A stretch of DNA of 64,000 bases from contig DYMU01000003.1 of the NCBI GenBank assembly GCA_020721445.1, forward strand, positions 62,001 through 126,000, in the 5' to 3' direction. The position numbers and the translations under genes are program-made. Source of the DNA: Gemmobacter nectariphilus (GTDB lineage Bacteria; Pseudomonadota; Alphaproteobacteria; Rhodobacterales; Rhodobacteraceae). Under the pieces are notes generated by a model. That model had not been told where the DNA came from and ran no database searches. It worked only from the letters and a program-made list of their open reading frames with translations. Positions 26,483 through 35,027 of the stretch are shown here, piece after piece (the first letter of the stretch is position 1; every line of letters begins with the position of its first letter).

Positions 26483-28285
26483 ATGACCGCTTATCCCTAT
26501 GAAGTGCACGACTATGACGTGGTCGTGGTGGGTGCCGGTGGCGCAGGCTTGCGCGCCACGCTGGGCATGGCCGAACAAGGCTTGCGCACCGCCTGCGTGA
26601 CCAAGGTTTTCCCGACGCGATCGCATACCGTGGCGGCACAAGGCGGCATTGCAGCCAGCCTTGGCAACATGGGCCCCGACAGCTGGCAATGGCACATGTA
26701 TGACACCGTCAAGGGGTCGGACTGGCTGGGCGATACCGATGCGATGGAATACCTCGCGCGTGAAGCCCCCAAGGCGGTGTACGAACTTGAACACTACGGC
26801 GTGCCATTTTCGCGCACCGAAGAGGGCAAGATCTATCAGCGCCCGTTTGGCGGCCACACCACCGAATACGGCGAAGGCCCGCCGGTGCAGCGCACCTGTG
26901 CCGCCGCCGACCGCACCGGCCACGCCATTTTGCACACGCTGTATGGTCAAAGCCTGAAGAACAACGCTGAATTCTACATCGAATACTTCGCGCTGGACCT
27001 GATCATCACCGATGGTCGTTGCACCGGCGTGGTGGCGTGGAAGCTGGACGATGGCACCTTGCATGTGTTCAACGCCAAGATGGTGGTCCTGGCCACCGGC
27101 GGTTATGGCCGGGCCTATTTCAGCGCGACCAGCGCCCACACCTGCACCGGTGATGGCGGCGGCATGGTGGCGCGCGCGGGGCTGCCGTTGCAGGATATGG
27201 AGTTCGTGCAATTCCATCCGACCGGAATTTACGGTGCCGGCTGCCTGATCACCGAGGGCGCGCGCGGCGAAGGCGGCTATCTGACCAATGCCAACGGCGA
27301 GCGGTTCATGGAACGCTATGCCCCCACCTACAAGGATCTGGCGCCGCGCGACTATGTCAGCCGCTGCATGACGATTGAAATCCGCGAAGGCCGCGGTGTG
27401 GGGGCAAACGGTGATCACATCCACCTGAACCTGAACCACCTGCCCAAGGAAACGCTGGACTTGCGCCTGCCGGGTATTTCGGAAAGCGCGCGGATCTTTG
27501 CCGGGGTGGACCTGACCAAAGAGCCGATCCCGGTGCTGCCGACCGTGCATTACAACATGGGCGGCATCCCCACCAACTATTGGGGCGAGGTGTTGAACCC
27601 CACCGCCGATGCGCCGGATGCGATCTTCCCCGGTCTGATGGCCGTGGGCGAGGCGGGCTGTGCCTCGGTGCATGGCGCGAACCGTCTGGGGTCGAACAGC
27701 CTGATCGATCTGGTTGTGTTTGGCCGCGCCGCCGCCATTCGCGCAGGGCACGTGGTGGATCGGGCCTCTGCCGTGCCCGCGACCAACAAGGCCGAGGTGG
27801 AAAAGTGTCTGTCGCGCTTTGATGCCCTGCGCCATGCCGACGGCGCGACCCCGACCGCCGCCCTGCGGCTTGAGATGCAAAAGACCATGCAGGCCGATGC
27901 AGCGGTGTTCCGCACCGACAAGACGCTGGCCGAGGGCGAGCGCAAGATGACCGAGATCGCCGGCAAGATGAGTGATCTGAAGGTGACCGACCGCAGTCTG
28001 GTGTGGAACAGCGACCTGATGGAAACGCTGGAACTGGCCAACCTGATGCCGAACGCGCTTGCCACCATCTATGGCGCGCACGCCCGCACCGAAAGCCGGG
28101 GCGCGCATGCGCACGAAGACTATCCGACCCGCGATGATGCCAACTGGCGCAAACACTCGCTGGCCTATGTCGATGGCGCCAAGGTCACGCTTGACTATCG
28201 CGCCGTCCACCTTGACCCGCTGACCACCGAGGCCGAGGGCGGGATCAGCCTGAAAAAGATCGCCCCGGCCGAGCGGAAGTTCTGA
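26483..28285 (+). CDS. sdhA: Succinate dehydrogenase flavoprotein subunit
   Basis: Catalytic subunit of complex II, 600 residues, oxidising succinate to fumarate. The dinucleotide fold [18 protein letters not shown] is at the N-terminus. The covalent FAD histidine is in [19 protein letters not shown], and the substrate and active-site blocks [20 protein letters not shown] and [18 protein letters not shown] are intact. The start at 26483 follows GAAGGAAC. Its stop overlaps the start of the next small gene by one base. Confidence 0.97.
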   Translation: MTAYPYEVHDYDVVVVGAGGAGLRATLGMAEQGLRTACVTKVFPTRSHTVAAQGGIAASLGNMGPDSWQWHMYDTVKGSDWLGDTDAMEYLAREAPKAVYELEHYGVPFSRTEEGKIYQRPFGGHTTEYGEGPPVQRTCAAADRTGHAILHTLYGQSLKNNAEFYIEYFALDLIITDGRCTGVVAWKLDDGTLHVFNAKMVVLATGGYGRAYFSATSAHTCTGDGGGMVARAGLPLQDMEFVQFHPTGIYGAGCLITEGARGEGGYLTNANGERFMERYAPTYKDLAPRDYVSRCMTIEIREGRGVGANGDHIHLNLNHLPKETLDLRLPGISESARIFAGVDLTKEPIPVLPTVHYNMGGIPTNYWGEVLNPTADAPDAIFPGLMAVGEAGCASVHGANRLGSNSLIDLVVFGRAAAIRAGHVVDRASAVPATNKAEVEKCLSRFDALRHADGATPTAALRLEMQKTMQADAAVFRTDKTLAEGERKMTEIAGKMSDLKVTDRSLVWNSDLMETLELANLMPNALATIYGAHARTESRGAHAHEDYPTRDDANWRKHSLAYVDGAKVTLDYRAVHLDPLTTEAEGGISLKKIAPAERKF

Positions 28286-28629
28286 TGGCGGCATTGGGTT
28301 CAGGCTGGCTGGGCCGGGCAGGCTGGGGGGCATTGGCGGTGCTGGCCGTGTCGGCCTGCGACCCGCAACAAGTGGCGGATGGCGTTGGCCGCAAGGCGGC
28401 GGCGTCCGTGGTGTTGCCGGTGGTGCAGAACGCCATGCCGACGCCCGTGGCGCAAAAGGCCACCGATTGCATCGTGCGCAACGCATCGGCTGCCGAAGTG
28501 CAGGCGTTGATGCGCGACGTGGGCGTGGTGGCGGGCACCACAACCAAGGCCAACATCCGCGCCATCGCCGTGCGCCCCGAAGCCGCCGCCTGCTTTGCCG
28601 CCAACGGTGTGCCGCCGGTGCTGCCATGA
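28285..28629 (+). CDS. Predicted lipoprotein inside the sdh operon (first)
   Basis: A 114-residue protein of unknown function. A hydrophobic leader ends in a lipobox-like AVSAC (cysteine near residue 25). The mature part is small and Ala/Val-rich with two cysteines (TDCIVRNAS and AACFAANG). It starts on TGATG overlapping the sdhA stop and its own stop overlaps the next gene as ATGA, so translation is coupled through sdhA, this gene, the next and sdhB. It could be an assembly or envelope partner of complex II, but no domain supports that. Confidence 0.72.
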   Translation: MAALGSGWLGRAGWGALAVLAVSACDPQQVADGVGRKAAASVVLPVVQNAMPTPVAQKATDCIVRNASAAEVQALMRDVGVVAGTTTKANIRAIAVRPEAAACFAANGVPPVLP

Positions 28630-28916
28630 TGCGCTTTGCTGCCCTTGCGGTTCTTCTTGCGGCCTGTGGCCCGATCCCGCTGGCGCAGGCCGAACGGCAG
28701 TGCTTTGAACGTGCCCGTCTAGCGCAACAACCGCGCGGCGAGTTGGGGTTGGGCGTCGGGTCGGACGGTCGCACGACAGCCAGCCTTCGACTGGAGGTTA
28801 CATCCGACTTTGTCACCGGGCGTGATCCTGCGGCGGTTTACGATTCTTGCGTGTTTCAGAAATCCGGGCAGGTGCCAAGTCGCCCGCTCTATTCATTCCC
28901 CGAATGGAAGGGATAA
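28626..28916 (+). CDS. Predicted lipoprotein inside the sdh operon (second)
   Basis: A 96-residue protein of unknown function with a short lipoprotein leader (FAALAVLLAACGP, cysteine at residue 14). Two more cysteines follow (RQCFERARL and YDSCVFQKSG), spaced so that a disulfide is possible. It overlaps the preceding gene by ATGA and stops three bases before sdhB. The middle GELGLGVGSDGRTTASLRLE has a beta-strand character. Confidence 0.72.
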   Translation: MMRFAALAVLLAACGPIPLAQAERQCFERARLAQQPRGELGLGVGSDGRTTASLRLEVTSDFVTGRDPAAVYDSCVFQKSGQVPSRPLYSFPEWKG

Positions 28917-28919
28917 CCC

Positions 28920-29696
28920 ATGGTCCAGCTTACACTTTCCAAGAACAGCCAAATCCGCACCGGCAAGACCTGGCCCAAGCCGGACGGAAAGAATGTCCGC
29001 AAGTTCCAGATCTATCGCTGGAACCCCGAAGACGGCAAGAACCCGCAGGTCGACACCTATTTCGTCGATATGGACAGCTGCGGCCCGATGGTTCTGGACG
29101 CGCTGATCAAGATCAAGACCGAGATCGACCCGACGCTGACCTTTCGCCGGTCCTGCCGCGAAGGCATCTGCGGGTCTTGCGCGATGAACATCGACGGCAT
29201 CAACACGCTGGCCTGCATCTATGGGCTGGACGAGGTGAAGGGCGATATCAAGATCTACCCCCTGCCGCATCTTGAGGTGATCAAGGATCTGGTGCCGGAC
29301 CTGACGCATTTCTATGCCCAGCACGCCAGCATCATGCCCTGGCTGGAGACCAAGACCAACCGCCCCGAAAAGGAATGGCGCCAGTCGATCGAAGACCGCG
29401 AAAAGCTGGACGGGCTTTATGAATGTGTGATGTGTGCGTCATGCAGCACGGCCTGCCCGTCCTATTGGTGGAACGGCGACAAATACCTTGGGCCTGCCGC
29501 CTTGCTGCATGCCTATCGCTGGATCATCGACAGCCGCGATGAAGCGACCGGAGAGCGGTTGGATGCCTTGGAAGACCCGTTCAAGCTGTATCGGTGCCAC
29601 ACCATCATGAACTGCACCAAGACCTGCCCCAAGGGGTTGAATCCGGCCAAGGCGATTGCCGAGATCAAGCGGCTGATGGTAAACCGCGCGGTGTAG
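28920..29696 (+). CDS. sdhB: Succinate dehydrogenase iron-sulfur subunit
   Basis: Electron-transfer subunit of complex II, 258 residues with three clusters. The 2Fe-2S ligands are in [13 protein letters not shown] with a later INTLAC, the 4Fe-4S ligands in [15 protein letters not shown], and the 3Fe-4S ligands in [17 protein letters not shown]. All ligand cysteines are present. It ends the operon; about 100 bp separate it from the BLUF gene, which may have its own promoter. Confidence 0.97.
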   Translation: MVQLTLSKNSQIRTGKTWPKPDGKNVRKFQIYRWNPEDGKNPQVDTYFVDMDSCGPMVLDALIKIKTEIDPTLTFRRSCREGICGSCAMNIDGINTLACIYGLDEVKGDIKIYPLPHLEVIKDLVPDLTHFYAQHASIMPWLETKTNRPEKEWRQSIEDREKLDGLYECVMCASCSTACPSYWWNGDKYLGPAALLHAYRWIIDSRDEATGERLDALEDPFKLYRCHTIMNCTKTCPKGLNPAKAIAEIKRLMVNRAV

Positions 29697-29794
29697 GGCG
29701 GGCCATGGCTTTTTGGTTGCGTCGGCTGTAGATTTTGTCATGCGTTCCCCGTGCCCCGTAAATCCGGGCCGGGCTTTGGAAGGAACGACCCCCG

Positions 29795-30208
29795 ATGCCG
29801 CTTTTGCAGCTGATCTATGCCTCGCGCCCGTTCGGCTTTGACGCCAGCACCTTGACGGCGATCCTGATCGACGCCCGGCGCTGCAATGCGCGCGACGCGA
29901 TCACCGGGGCGCTGATCGTGCGGGATGACCTGTATCTGCAACTGCTGGAAGGGCCAGGGTCGGCGGTCGAGGCGGCCTATGCGCGCATCCTGCGCGATGA
30001 CCGGCATATCGAGGTGCGGCGCCTGACCCGGCGCATGATCGCCGATGATGATCGGATGTTTGGCGCTTGGGCGATGCGCGACGATCCGGCGCAAAGCTGG
30101 GTCTGGTCGCGCGATGCGGTGCATGATGGCGCACCCGAAAAGGCATCAGAGGATGAGGTGCTGGAGATCTTCCGCAAATTGGCAGCCTTGCCTGCCAAGG
30201 CCGAGTGA
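29795..30208 (+). CDS. BLUF-domain blue-light photoreceptor
   Basis: Short BLUF protein of 137 residues that binds FAD and senses blue light. The key residues are visible: Tyr8 in LIYASRP, the flavin-contacting asparagine in RRCNARDAITGALI and the glutamine in LYLQLLEGP, with a tryptophan in AQSWVWSRD. There is no output domain, so signalling must be through protein contact. It follows sdhB by about 100 bp and may be linked to redox metabolism, but that is inference. Confidence 0.87.
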   Translation: MPLLQLIYASRPFGFDASTLTAILIDARRCNARDAITGALIVRDDLYLQLLEGPGSAVEAAYARILRDDRHIEVRRLTRRMIADDDRMFGAWAMRDDPAQSWVWSRDAVHDGAPEKASEDEVLEIFRKLAALPAKAE

Positions 30209-30217
30209 CGGCGCTGC

Positions 30218-30409
30218 ATGCCGGTGCTGGGACTGCTGCTATTGGCGGGGGTGCTTGTCTATCTGTGGCTGACGCGCCGCAACTCTACCCTGACGCGGGC
30301 CTGCCGCTGGCGGCAACAGCGGGCCTTGGGCCAGTGGCGCTGCGCGGCCTGCGGGGCAGTGGCGCAAGGGCCGGTTGAGCCGCGTCATTGCCTGCGGCCA
30401 AAGGACTGA
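30218..30409 (+). CDS. Small membrane protein with zinc-ribbon-like cysteines
   Basis: A 63-residue protein. An N-terminal membrane helix (LGLLLLAGVLVYLWLT) is followed by a basic segment and CAACGAVAQGPVEPRHC, a CxxC...C half-site that could bind metal. It starts nine bases after the BLUF gene and is probably co-transcribed. I do not recognise the family. Confidence 0.55.
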   Translation: MPVLGLLLLAGVLVYLWLTRRNSTLTRACRWRQQRALGQWRCAACGAVAQGPVEPRHCLRPKD

Positions 30410-30488
30410 CCGCCGCGCCATTGAAGAGGCGACCCAAAGGCGCAGGCCACTCAAACGCTGCCGGCACACGGGTGTTGGCCCCCGGCCA

Positions 30489-30530
30489 CAGGTCTTGGGC
30501 CTCAGGTCTTGGACCTCAGGTCTTGGCCCA
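30489..30530. repeat. Three tandem 14-bp units over a stop codon
   Basis: CAGGTCTTGG plus four variable bases occurs three times in tandem (30489-30502, 30503-30516, 30517-30530). The third unit contains the end and stop codon of the minus-strand DUF6455 gene; the other two lie just beyond it. Confidence 0.85.
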
Positions 30531-30872
30531 ATGCGAGATGAAACTGTGCCGGTTCGGGCAGAAGCCGGTGTCGCGCGGATTGGCAAGACCGCCCTTTTCC
30601 AGCACCCGCCGACAGGCGGCGCGATCCGGGCAATCGCCACAGGTTTCCAAAAGCTCGTTCCAGGCGGCGTGATCGCGGCGCAACTCACCTTCGGACAGGC
30701 CGAAGATCGCGCCCATGGCCGAGACGCGATCTGGCACATCGGCGGGCATCTGCGCAAAGTGCCGAAGCTGGTCGCGCGTCAGGCCCAGATCGTCAAGCTC
30801 TTGCTCGGACAGGGCCTCAATATCCGTGATGTCGCGCCACCGGGTCAGCAGGTTTCTGATGCGCTCGATCAT
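30516..30872 (-). CDS. DUF6455-type cysteine-rich small protein
   Basis: A 118-residue soluble protein. The N-terminal half is helical (MIERIRNLLTRWRDITDIEA), with a DUF1127-like ALSEQELDDLGLTRDQLRHF. The C-terminal half has four cysteines in LLETCGDCPDRAACRRVL and GFCPNRHSF, matching the DUF6455 pattern and suggesting a metal site. The start at 30872 has GGAGG upstream; the open frame extends 22 codons further without support. It lies 66 bp downstream of the ecm stop region start, on the opposite side of the BLUF unit. Confidence 0.72.
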   Translation of the reverse strand: MIERIRNLLTRWRDITDIEALSEQELDDLGLTRDQLRHFAQMPADVPDRVSAMGAIFGLSEGELRRDHAAWNELLETCGDCPDRAACRRVLEKGGLANPRDTGFCPNRHSFISHWAKT

Positions 30873-30938
30873 GCGGGCCTCCGATCTTCGGCGTCTGCTA
30901 TGACAAAGATCTGAGCAGTCCGCCTTGATTTCGCGCAA

Positions 30939-32897
30939 TCATGCGGCCTCGCGGGGAAGTGCGTCAACAAGCCCCACAATGTCCAGCATGATGCGGTTCA
31001 GCTCAAAATCCTTGGGCGTATAGACCGCGGCGACACCCATGGCGCGCAATTGCGCGGCATCGGCCTCGGGGATGATGCCCCCCACAACGAGGGGCACATG
31101 GTGCAAGCCCGCCGCGCGCATCAGGCCCAGCGTTTCGGTGATCAGGGGAAGGTGGCTGCCCGACAGGATCGACAGGCCCACGACATGCGCCTGCTGGTCC
31201 ACTGCGGCGGCGACGATTTCGGCAGGCGTCAGGCGGATGCCTTCGTAATGAATGTCCATGCCGCAATCACGGGCGCGGGCAGCGATCTGTTCGGCACCAT
31301 TGGAATGGCCGTCAAGCCCCGGTTTGCCCACCAGAAACTTCAGCGGGCGCCCAAGTTTGGACGACAGGTTGGCGACCGCGTCACGGATCGGCTCCAGCCC
31401 TTCGGTGCGGTTCGACGGGTTGCGCGACACGCCGGTGGGGGCGCGGTATTCGCCAAAGGCGCGGCGCACGACAGCGCCCCATTCGCCGGTGGTAACGCCC
31501 GCCTTGGCGCAGGCGATGGACGCGGGCATGACGTTGGCACCCGTGGTGCAGGCGTCCAGCAGGGCGGCAAGGGCGGATGTGACGGCCACAGCATCGCGGG
31601 TGCTGCGCCACGCGGTCAGGCGGGCGATCTGGTCGGCCTCGGCCTTGGGGTCGGCTTCCATGATCGACCCATCACCGGTGGTCAGCGGCGACGGTTCGGT
31701 GGTGGTAAAGCGGTTGACGCCGACAACCGTGGTTTCCTTCGATTCGATTTTCGCCAGCCGGTCGGCATTCGCCTCGACCAGACGGCCCTTCATATAGTCG
31801 ATGGCCGCCACCGCGCCGCCCATGGAGTCGATCTGCGCCAGTTCGGCCCGCGCGCCCTCTTTAAGCTGGCTGACCTTGCGCTCAATCGCCGGGTTGCCGT
31901 CAAACAGGTCGTCATATTCCAGAAGGTCGGTCTCGTAGGCCAGGATCTGTTGCATGCGCAGCGACCATTGCTGATCCCATGGCCGGGGCAGGCCAAGCGC
32001 CTCATTCCAGGCGGGCAATTGCACCGCGCGGGCGCGGGCGTTTTTCGACAGCGTCACCGCCAGCATTTCGATCAGGATGCGGTAGACGTTGTTTTCGGGC
32101 TGCGGTTCGGTCAGGCCAAGGCTGTTGACCTGCACGCCATAGCGAAAGCGGCGGTATTTCGCCTCGGTGATGCCATAGCGGGTTTCGGTGATTTCGTCCC
32201 ACAAATCGACGAAGGCCCGCATCTTGCACAACTCGGTCACAAAGCGGATGCCCGCGTTGACGAAGAACGATATCCTGCCAATCATGTTCGGGAAATCCGT
32301 GGGCGAAACCTTGCCCTTCAGATCGTCCAGCACGGCGCAGGCGGTGGCCAGCGCAAAGGCCAGTTCCTGTTCCGGCGTCGCCCCGGCCTCTTGCAGGTGG
32401 TAGGAACAGACGTTCATCGGGTTCCATCTCGGCAGGTGTTTCTGCGTATAGGCCGCGACATCGGTGATCATCCGCAGGCTGGGCTTGGGCGGGCAGATAT
32501 AGGTGCCGCGCGACAGGTATTCCTTGATCAGGTCGTTCTGCACGGTGCCATTCAGCGCCGCCGCGTCCGCGCCCTGTTCCTCGGCCACCGCGATGTACAG
32601 CGCCAGCAGCCAGGGGGCTGTGGCATTGATCGTCATCGAGGTGTTCATCTGCTCCAGCGGGATATCCTGAAACAGGGCCCGCATGTCGCCCAGATGGGCG
32701 ACGGGGACGCCGACCTTGCCAACCTCGCCCTTGGCGAGTTCGTGGTCGCTGTCATAGCCGGTCTGGGTGGGCAGATCGAACGCCACCGAAAGCCCGGTCT
32801 GGCCCTTGGACAGGTTGTTGCGATACAGCGCATTCGAGGCAGCGGCAGTGGAGTGCCCGGCATAGGTGCGGAACAGCCAGGGTGCATCTTTGGTCAT
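30939..32897 (-). CDS. ecm: (2R)-ethylmalonyl-CoA mutase
   Basis: Coenzyme B12-dependent mutase of 652 residues that converts (2R)-ethylmalonyl-CoA to (2S)-methylsuccinyl-CoA, a defining step of the ethylmalonyl-CoA pathway. The N-terminal catalytic barrel contains YAGHSTAAASNALYR and AFDLPTQTGYDSDHE. The C-terminal cobalamin domain has the DxHxxG motif in GKPGLDGHSNGAEQIA plus LSILSGSH and VVGGIIPEAD. Length and these motifs, with ccr divergent next door, separate it from methylmalonyl-CoA mutase. The start ATG 32897 has GGAGG upstream and a near-identical leader to ccr. Confidence 0.94.
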   Translation of the reverse strand: MTKDAPWLFRTYAGHSTAAASNALYRNNLSKGQTGLSVAFDLPTQTGYDSDHELAKGEVGKVGVPVAHLGDMRALFQDIPLEQMNTSMTINATAPWLLALYIAVAEEQGADAAALNGTVQNDLIKEYLSRGTYICPPKPSLRMITDVAAYTQKHLPRWNPMNVCSYHLQEAGATPEQELAFALATACAVLDDLKGKVSPTDFPNMIGRISFFVNAGIRFVTELCKMRAFVDLWDEITETRYGITEAKYRRFRYGVQVNSLGLTEPQPENNVYRILIEMLAVTLSKNARARAVQLPAWNEALGLPRPWDQQWSLRMQQILAYETDLLEYDDLFDGNPAIERKVSQLKEGARAELAQIDSMGGAVAAIDYMKGRLVEANADRLAKIESKETTVVGVNRFTTTEPSPLTTGDGSIMEADPKAEADQIARLTAWRSTRDAVAVTSALAALLDACTTGANVMPASIACAKAGVTTGEWGAVVRRAFGEYRAPTGVSRNPSNRTEGLEPIRDAVANLSSKLGRPLKFLVGKPGLDGHSNGAEQIAARARDCGMDIHYEGIRLTPAEIVAAAVDQQAHVVGLSILSGSHLPLITETLGLMRAAGLHHVPLVVGGIIPEADAAQLRAMGVAAVYTPKDFELNRIMLDIVGLVDALPREAA

Positions 32898-32928
32898 GGG
32901 GCCTCCATCGCGCGGGCGACTCGGTATC

Positions 32929-32939
32929 GCGCAATATTG
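32929..32939 (-). promoter_or_regulatory. CAATATTGCGC element, ecm side
   Basis: The 11-mer CAATATTGCGC read on the minus strand lies 31 bp before the ecm start. The identical 11-mer in the opposite orientation lies before ccr at 33230-33240. It falls just downstream of the inferred ecm transcription start. Confidence 0.5.
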
Positions 32940-32952
32940 TTTCGTATTGTGT

Positions 32953-32982
32953 CAGATAGGGGAAAGATTGTGCCGTTGTCAA
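32953..32982 (-). promoter_or_regulatory. Candidate ecm promoter
   Basis: On the minus strand a consensus TTGACA (32977-32982) is followed after 18 bp by TATCTG (32953-32958). The -35 is perfect, the -10 weak, a pattern common in GC-rich alphaproteobacteria. It would give a leader of about 50 nt. Confidence 0.45.
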
Positions 32983-33028
32983 TTCGCCGCATTGCGGCAT
33001 TTGCCGGGTATGGCCGTGCCCGCGCAAG

Positions 33029-33093
33029 AAAGGGGGGGCGCTGCCCCCCCACGCCTGCGGCGTTCCCCCCCGGAGTATTTGGACAAGCAGCAA
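33029..33093 (+). repeat. Dispersed intergenic element, copy C
   Basis: A GGGGGGGC / GCCCCCCC hairpin is followed by a C-rich stretch and CGGAGTATTTGGACAAGCAG then CAA. This copy sits between two divergent genes rather than at a gene end, so a terminator role does not explain it. Confidence 0.65.
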
Positions 33094-33226
33094 ATGCAGG
33101 GAACGGATGGCGGCATCGGTCAGGATTGCTTTGGCGTGGCCCCGGTCTGGCCTGCGCGGGGCGGATGCCGGGGCGGGATTTCTGCAATGCCGAAGACATA
33201 AAATTACAAAATTGACTTTCATACTA

Positions 33227-33240
33227 TTGCAATATTGCGC
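33227..33240 (+). promoter_or_regulatory. TTGCAATATTGCGC element, ccr side
   Basis: Contains the perfect palindrome GCAATATTGC (33229-33238) and the 11-mer shared with the ecm side. It begins nine bases after a TTGACT (33212-33217) that could be the ccr -35, so it would overlap the core promoter. It lies 76 bp before the ccr start. Confidence 0.5.
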
Positions 33241-33316
33241 AGACGATCTTATCCCTTCCTCTGATCCGCCGCGATTCTGCGCTGCGGCATACGTTTGATC
33301 CCGGATGGAGGCCCCC

Positions 33317-34609
33317 ATGGCTCTGGATACGCAACCCGCCATCGTCGCCTATGACGCGCCCAAGAAAGATCTGTATGAAATCGGCGAGATGCCGCCCCTG
33401 GGCCATGTGCCCAAACAGATGTATGCCTGGGCCATTCGTCGCGAGCGGCATGGCGAGCCTGAAACCTCGATGCTGCAAGAAGTGGTCGATACCTGGACCA
33501 TCGACAGCCATGAGGTGCTGGTGCTGGTGATGGCGGCGGGCGTCAACTACAACGGTGTCTGGGCGGGGCTTGGCGTGCCGGTCAGCCCGTTTGACGGCCA
33601 CAAGCAGCCCTATCACATTGCCGGGTCGGATGCGTCGGGCATTGTCTGGGCGGTGGGCGACAAGGTCAAACGCTGGAAAGTGGGCGACGAGGTTGTGATC
33701 CACTGCAACCAGGACGATGGCGACGACGAGGAATGCAACGGCGGCGATCCGATGTTCTCGCCCAGCCAGCGGATCTGGGGGTATGAGACGCATGATGGGT
33801 CTTTCGCGCAGTTCACCCGCGTGCAGGCCCAGCAGTTGATGCCGCGCCCGCGCCATCTGACGTGGGAAGAGTCTGCCTGCTATACCCTGACGCTGGCCAC
33901 CGCCTACCGGATGCTGTTTGGCCATGCGCCGCATGATCTGCAACCGGGGCAGAATGTGCTGGTCTGGGGCGCGTCGGGGGGGCTTGGGTCATTTGCCATC
34001 CAGTTGATCAACACCGCCGGGGCCAATGCCATTGGCGTGATCAGCGATGAGGACAAGCGCGAGTTTGTCATGGGTCTGGGTGCCAAGGGCGTGATCAACC
34101 GCAAGGATTTTTCGTGCTGGGGGCAATTGCCCAAGGTCAATACCGATGAATACAACGCTTGGTTGAAAGAGGCGCGCAAGTTCGGCAAGGCGATCTGGGA
34201 CATCACCGGCAAGGGCGTGAACGTCGACATGGTGTTTGAACACCCCGGCGAGGCGACATTTCCGGTATCGTCGCTGGTCTGCAAGAAGGGCGGCATGGTG
34301 GTGATCTGTGCCGGCACCTCTGGCTTCAACTGCACCTTTGACGTGCGCTATATGTGGATGCACCAAAAGCGTCTGCAAGGCAGCCATTTTGCCCACCTCA
34401 AACAGGCGGCGGCGGCCAACAAGCTGATGATCGAACGGCGGATCGACCCCTGCATGTCAGAGGTGTTTCCGTGGGAGGATATCCCCAAGGCCCATACCAA
34501 GATGCTGCGCAATGAACACAAGCCGGGCAATATGGCGGTTCTGGTGCAAGCGCCGCGCACGGGGTTGCGCACGTTTGAAGATACGCTCGAGGCCAGCAAA
34601 CAGGGCTGA
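33317..34609 (+). CDS. ccr: Crotonyl-CoA carboxylase/reductase
   Basis: NADPH-dependent reductive carboxylase of 430 residues that turns crotonyl-CoA and CO2 into (2S)-ethylmalonyl-CoA, the key step of the ethylmalonyl-CoA pathway. It is an MDR-family zinc-less dehydrogenase. Visible blocks are AAGVNYNGVWAGLGVPVSPF, the CO2/CoA region HIAGSDASGIVWAVGDKV, the NADP fold WGASGGLGSFAIQLIN and MVFEHPGEATFPVSSLV, which match known Ccr closely. I use ATG 33317 (MALDTQPAIV) with GGAGG upstream; an in-frame ATG at 33305 would place that site inside the gene. Confidence 0.96.
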   Translation: MALDTQPAIVAYDAPKKDLYEIGEMPPLGHVPKQMYAWAIRRERHGEPETSMLQEVVDTWTIDSHEVLVLVMAAGVNYNGVWAGLGVPVSPFDGHKQPYHIAGSDASGIVWAVGDKVKRWKVGDEVVIHCNQDDGDDEECNGGDPMFSPSQRIWGYETHDGSFAQFTRVQAQQLMPRPRHLTWEESACYTLTLATAYRMLFGHAPHDLQPGQNVLVWGASGGLGSFAIQLINTAGANAIGVISDEDKREFVMGLGAKGVINRKDFSCWGQLPKVNTDEYNAWLKEARKFGKAIWDITGKGVNVDMVFEHPGEATFPVSSLVCKKGGMVVICAGTSGFNCTFDVRYMWMHQKRLQGSHFAHLKQAAAANKLMIERRIDPCMSEVFPWEDIPKAHTKMLRNEHKPGNMAVLVQAPRTGLRTFEDTLEASKQG

Positions 34610-34638
34610 CGACCTGAACTTAAGTATAGGTGCATCGG

Positions 34639-34678
34639 CAGAATGCCGCCGGAAGCCAAGGCTTCTGGCGGCATTCTG
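34639..34678 (+). terminator. Long hairpin after ccr
   Basis: A 19-bp stem (CAGAATGCCGCCGGAAGCC pairing with GGCTTCTGGCGGCATTCTG, one G-T pair) with a two-base loop, 30 bp after the ccr stop. No clear T-run follows, so it may terminate weakly or protect the 3' end. Confidence 0.65.
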
Positions 34679-34780
34679 TGATCTTCTCGGGTGACGGCTT
34701 TCATGGCGCAGCGCATAGTCGGTGAATCGCGGGGGGGCATCCCGGGGAAAACGGCGTGCAAGACAGGGAGGCTTGGTCCA

Positions 34781-34981
34781 ATGTCGGCGGATGGCACAAT
34801 GCACCACGACTGGATCTTCGAGGTTCTGGAAGACCTGCGCGACTATGCAGTGAAAAATGGCATGCCGGCCACGGCGGCCAAGGCCGAAGAGGCCCTGCGG
34901 GTGGCCCGGGCCGAGGTGGCAGCGGGCGAGGGGCCTTTGGGCCGACTGGCGATGCCCCCCCCGCACGAGCGGCGGAACTGA
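34781..34981 (+). CDS. Small conserved hypothetical protein
   Basis: A 66-residue soluble protein of unknown function. It starts MSADGTMHHDWIFEVLEDLR and continues as an amphipathic helical protein (NGMPATAAKAEEALRVARAE). The start at 34781 has GGGAGG nine bases upstream; the longer frame from 34691 has none. It lies 46 bp before the helicase gene and may be co-transcribed with it. Confidence 0.65.
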   Translation: MSADGTMHHDWIFEVLEDLRDYAVKNGMPATAAKAEEALRVARAEVAAGEGPLGRLAMPPPHERRN

Positions 34982-35027
34982 GGGTCGGGACTGGTGCAGG
35001 CCGGGCCTTGGCCTTATGGTCGGTGCC

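Noticed and set aside
26399-28816. An 805-codon open frame antisense to sdhA
   Set aside because: It lies almost wholly opposite sdhA, which has every active-site motif. The antisense product is Arg/Pro/His-rich with no domain, as expected for the complement of a GC-rich gene.
30489-30530. Short tandem repeats as a CRISPR remnant
   Set aside because: The units are adjacent without spacers and there are no cas genes in the window.
31050-33215. A 721-codon open frame antisense to ecm
   Set aside because: It mirrors the mutase gene and runs through the intergenic repeat. No motif or ribosome site supports it.
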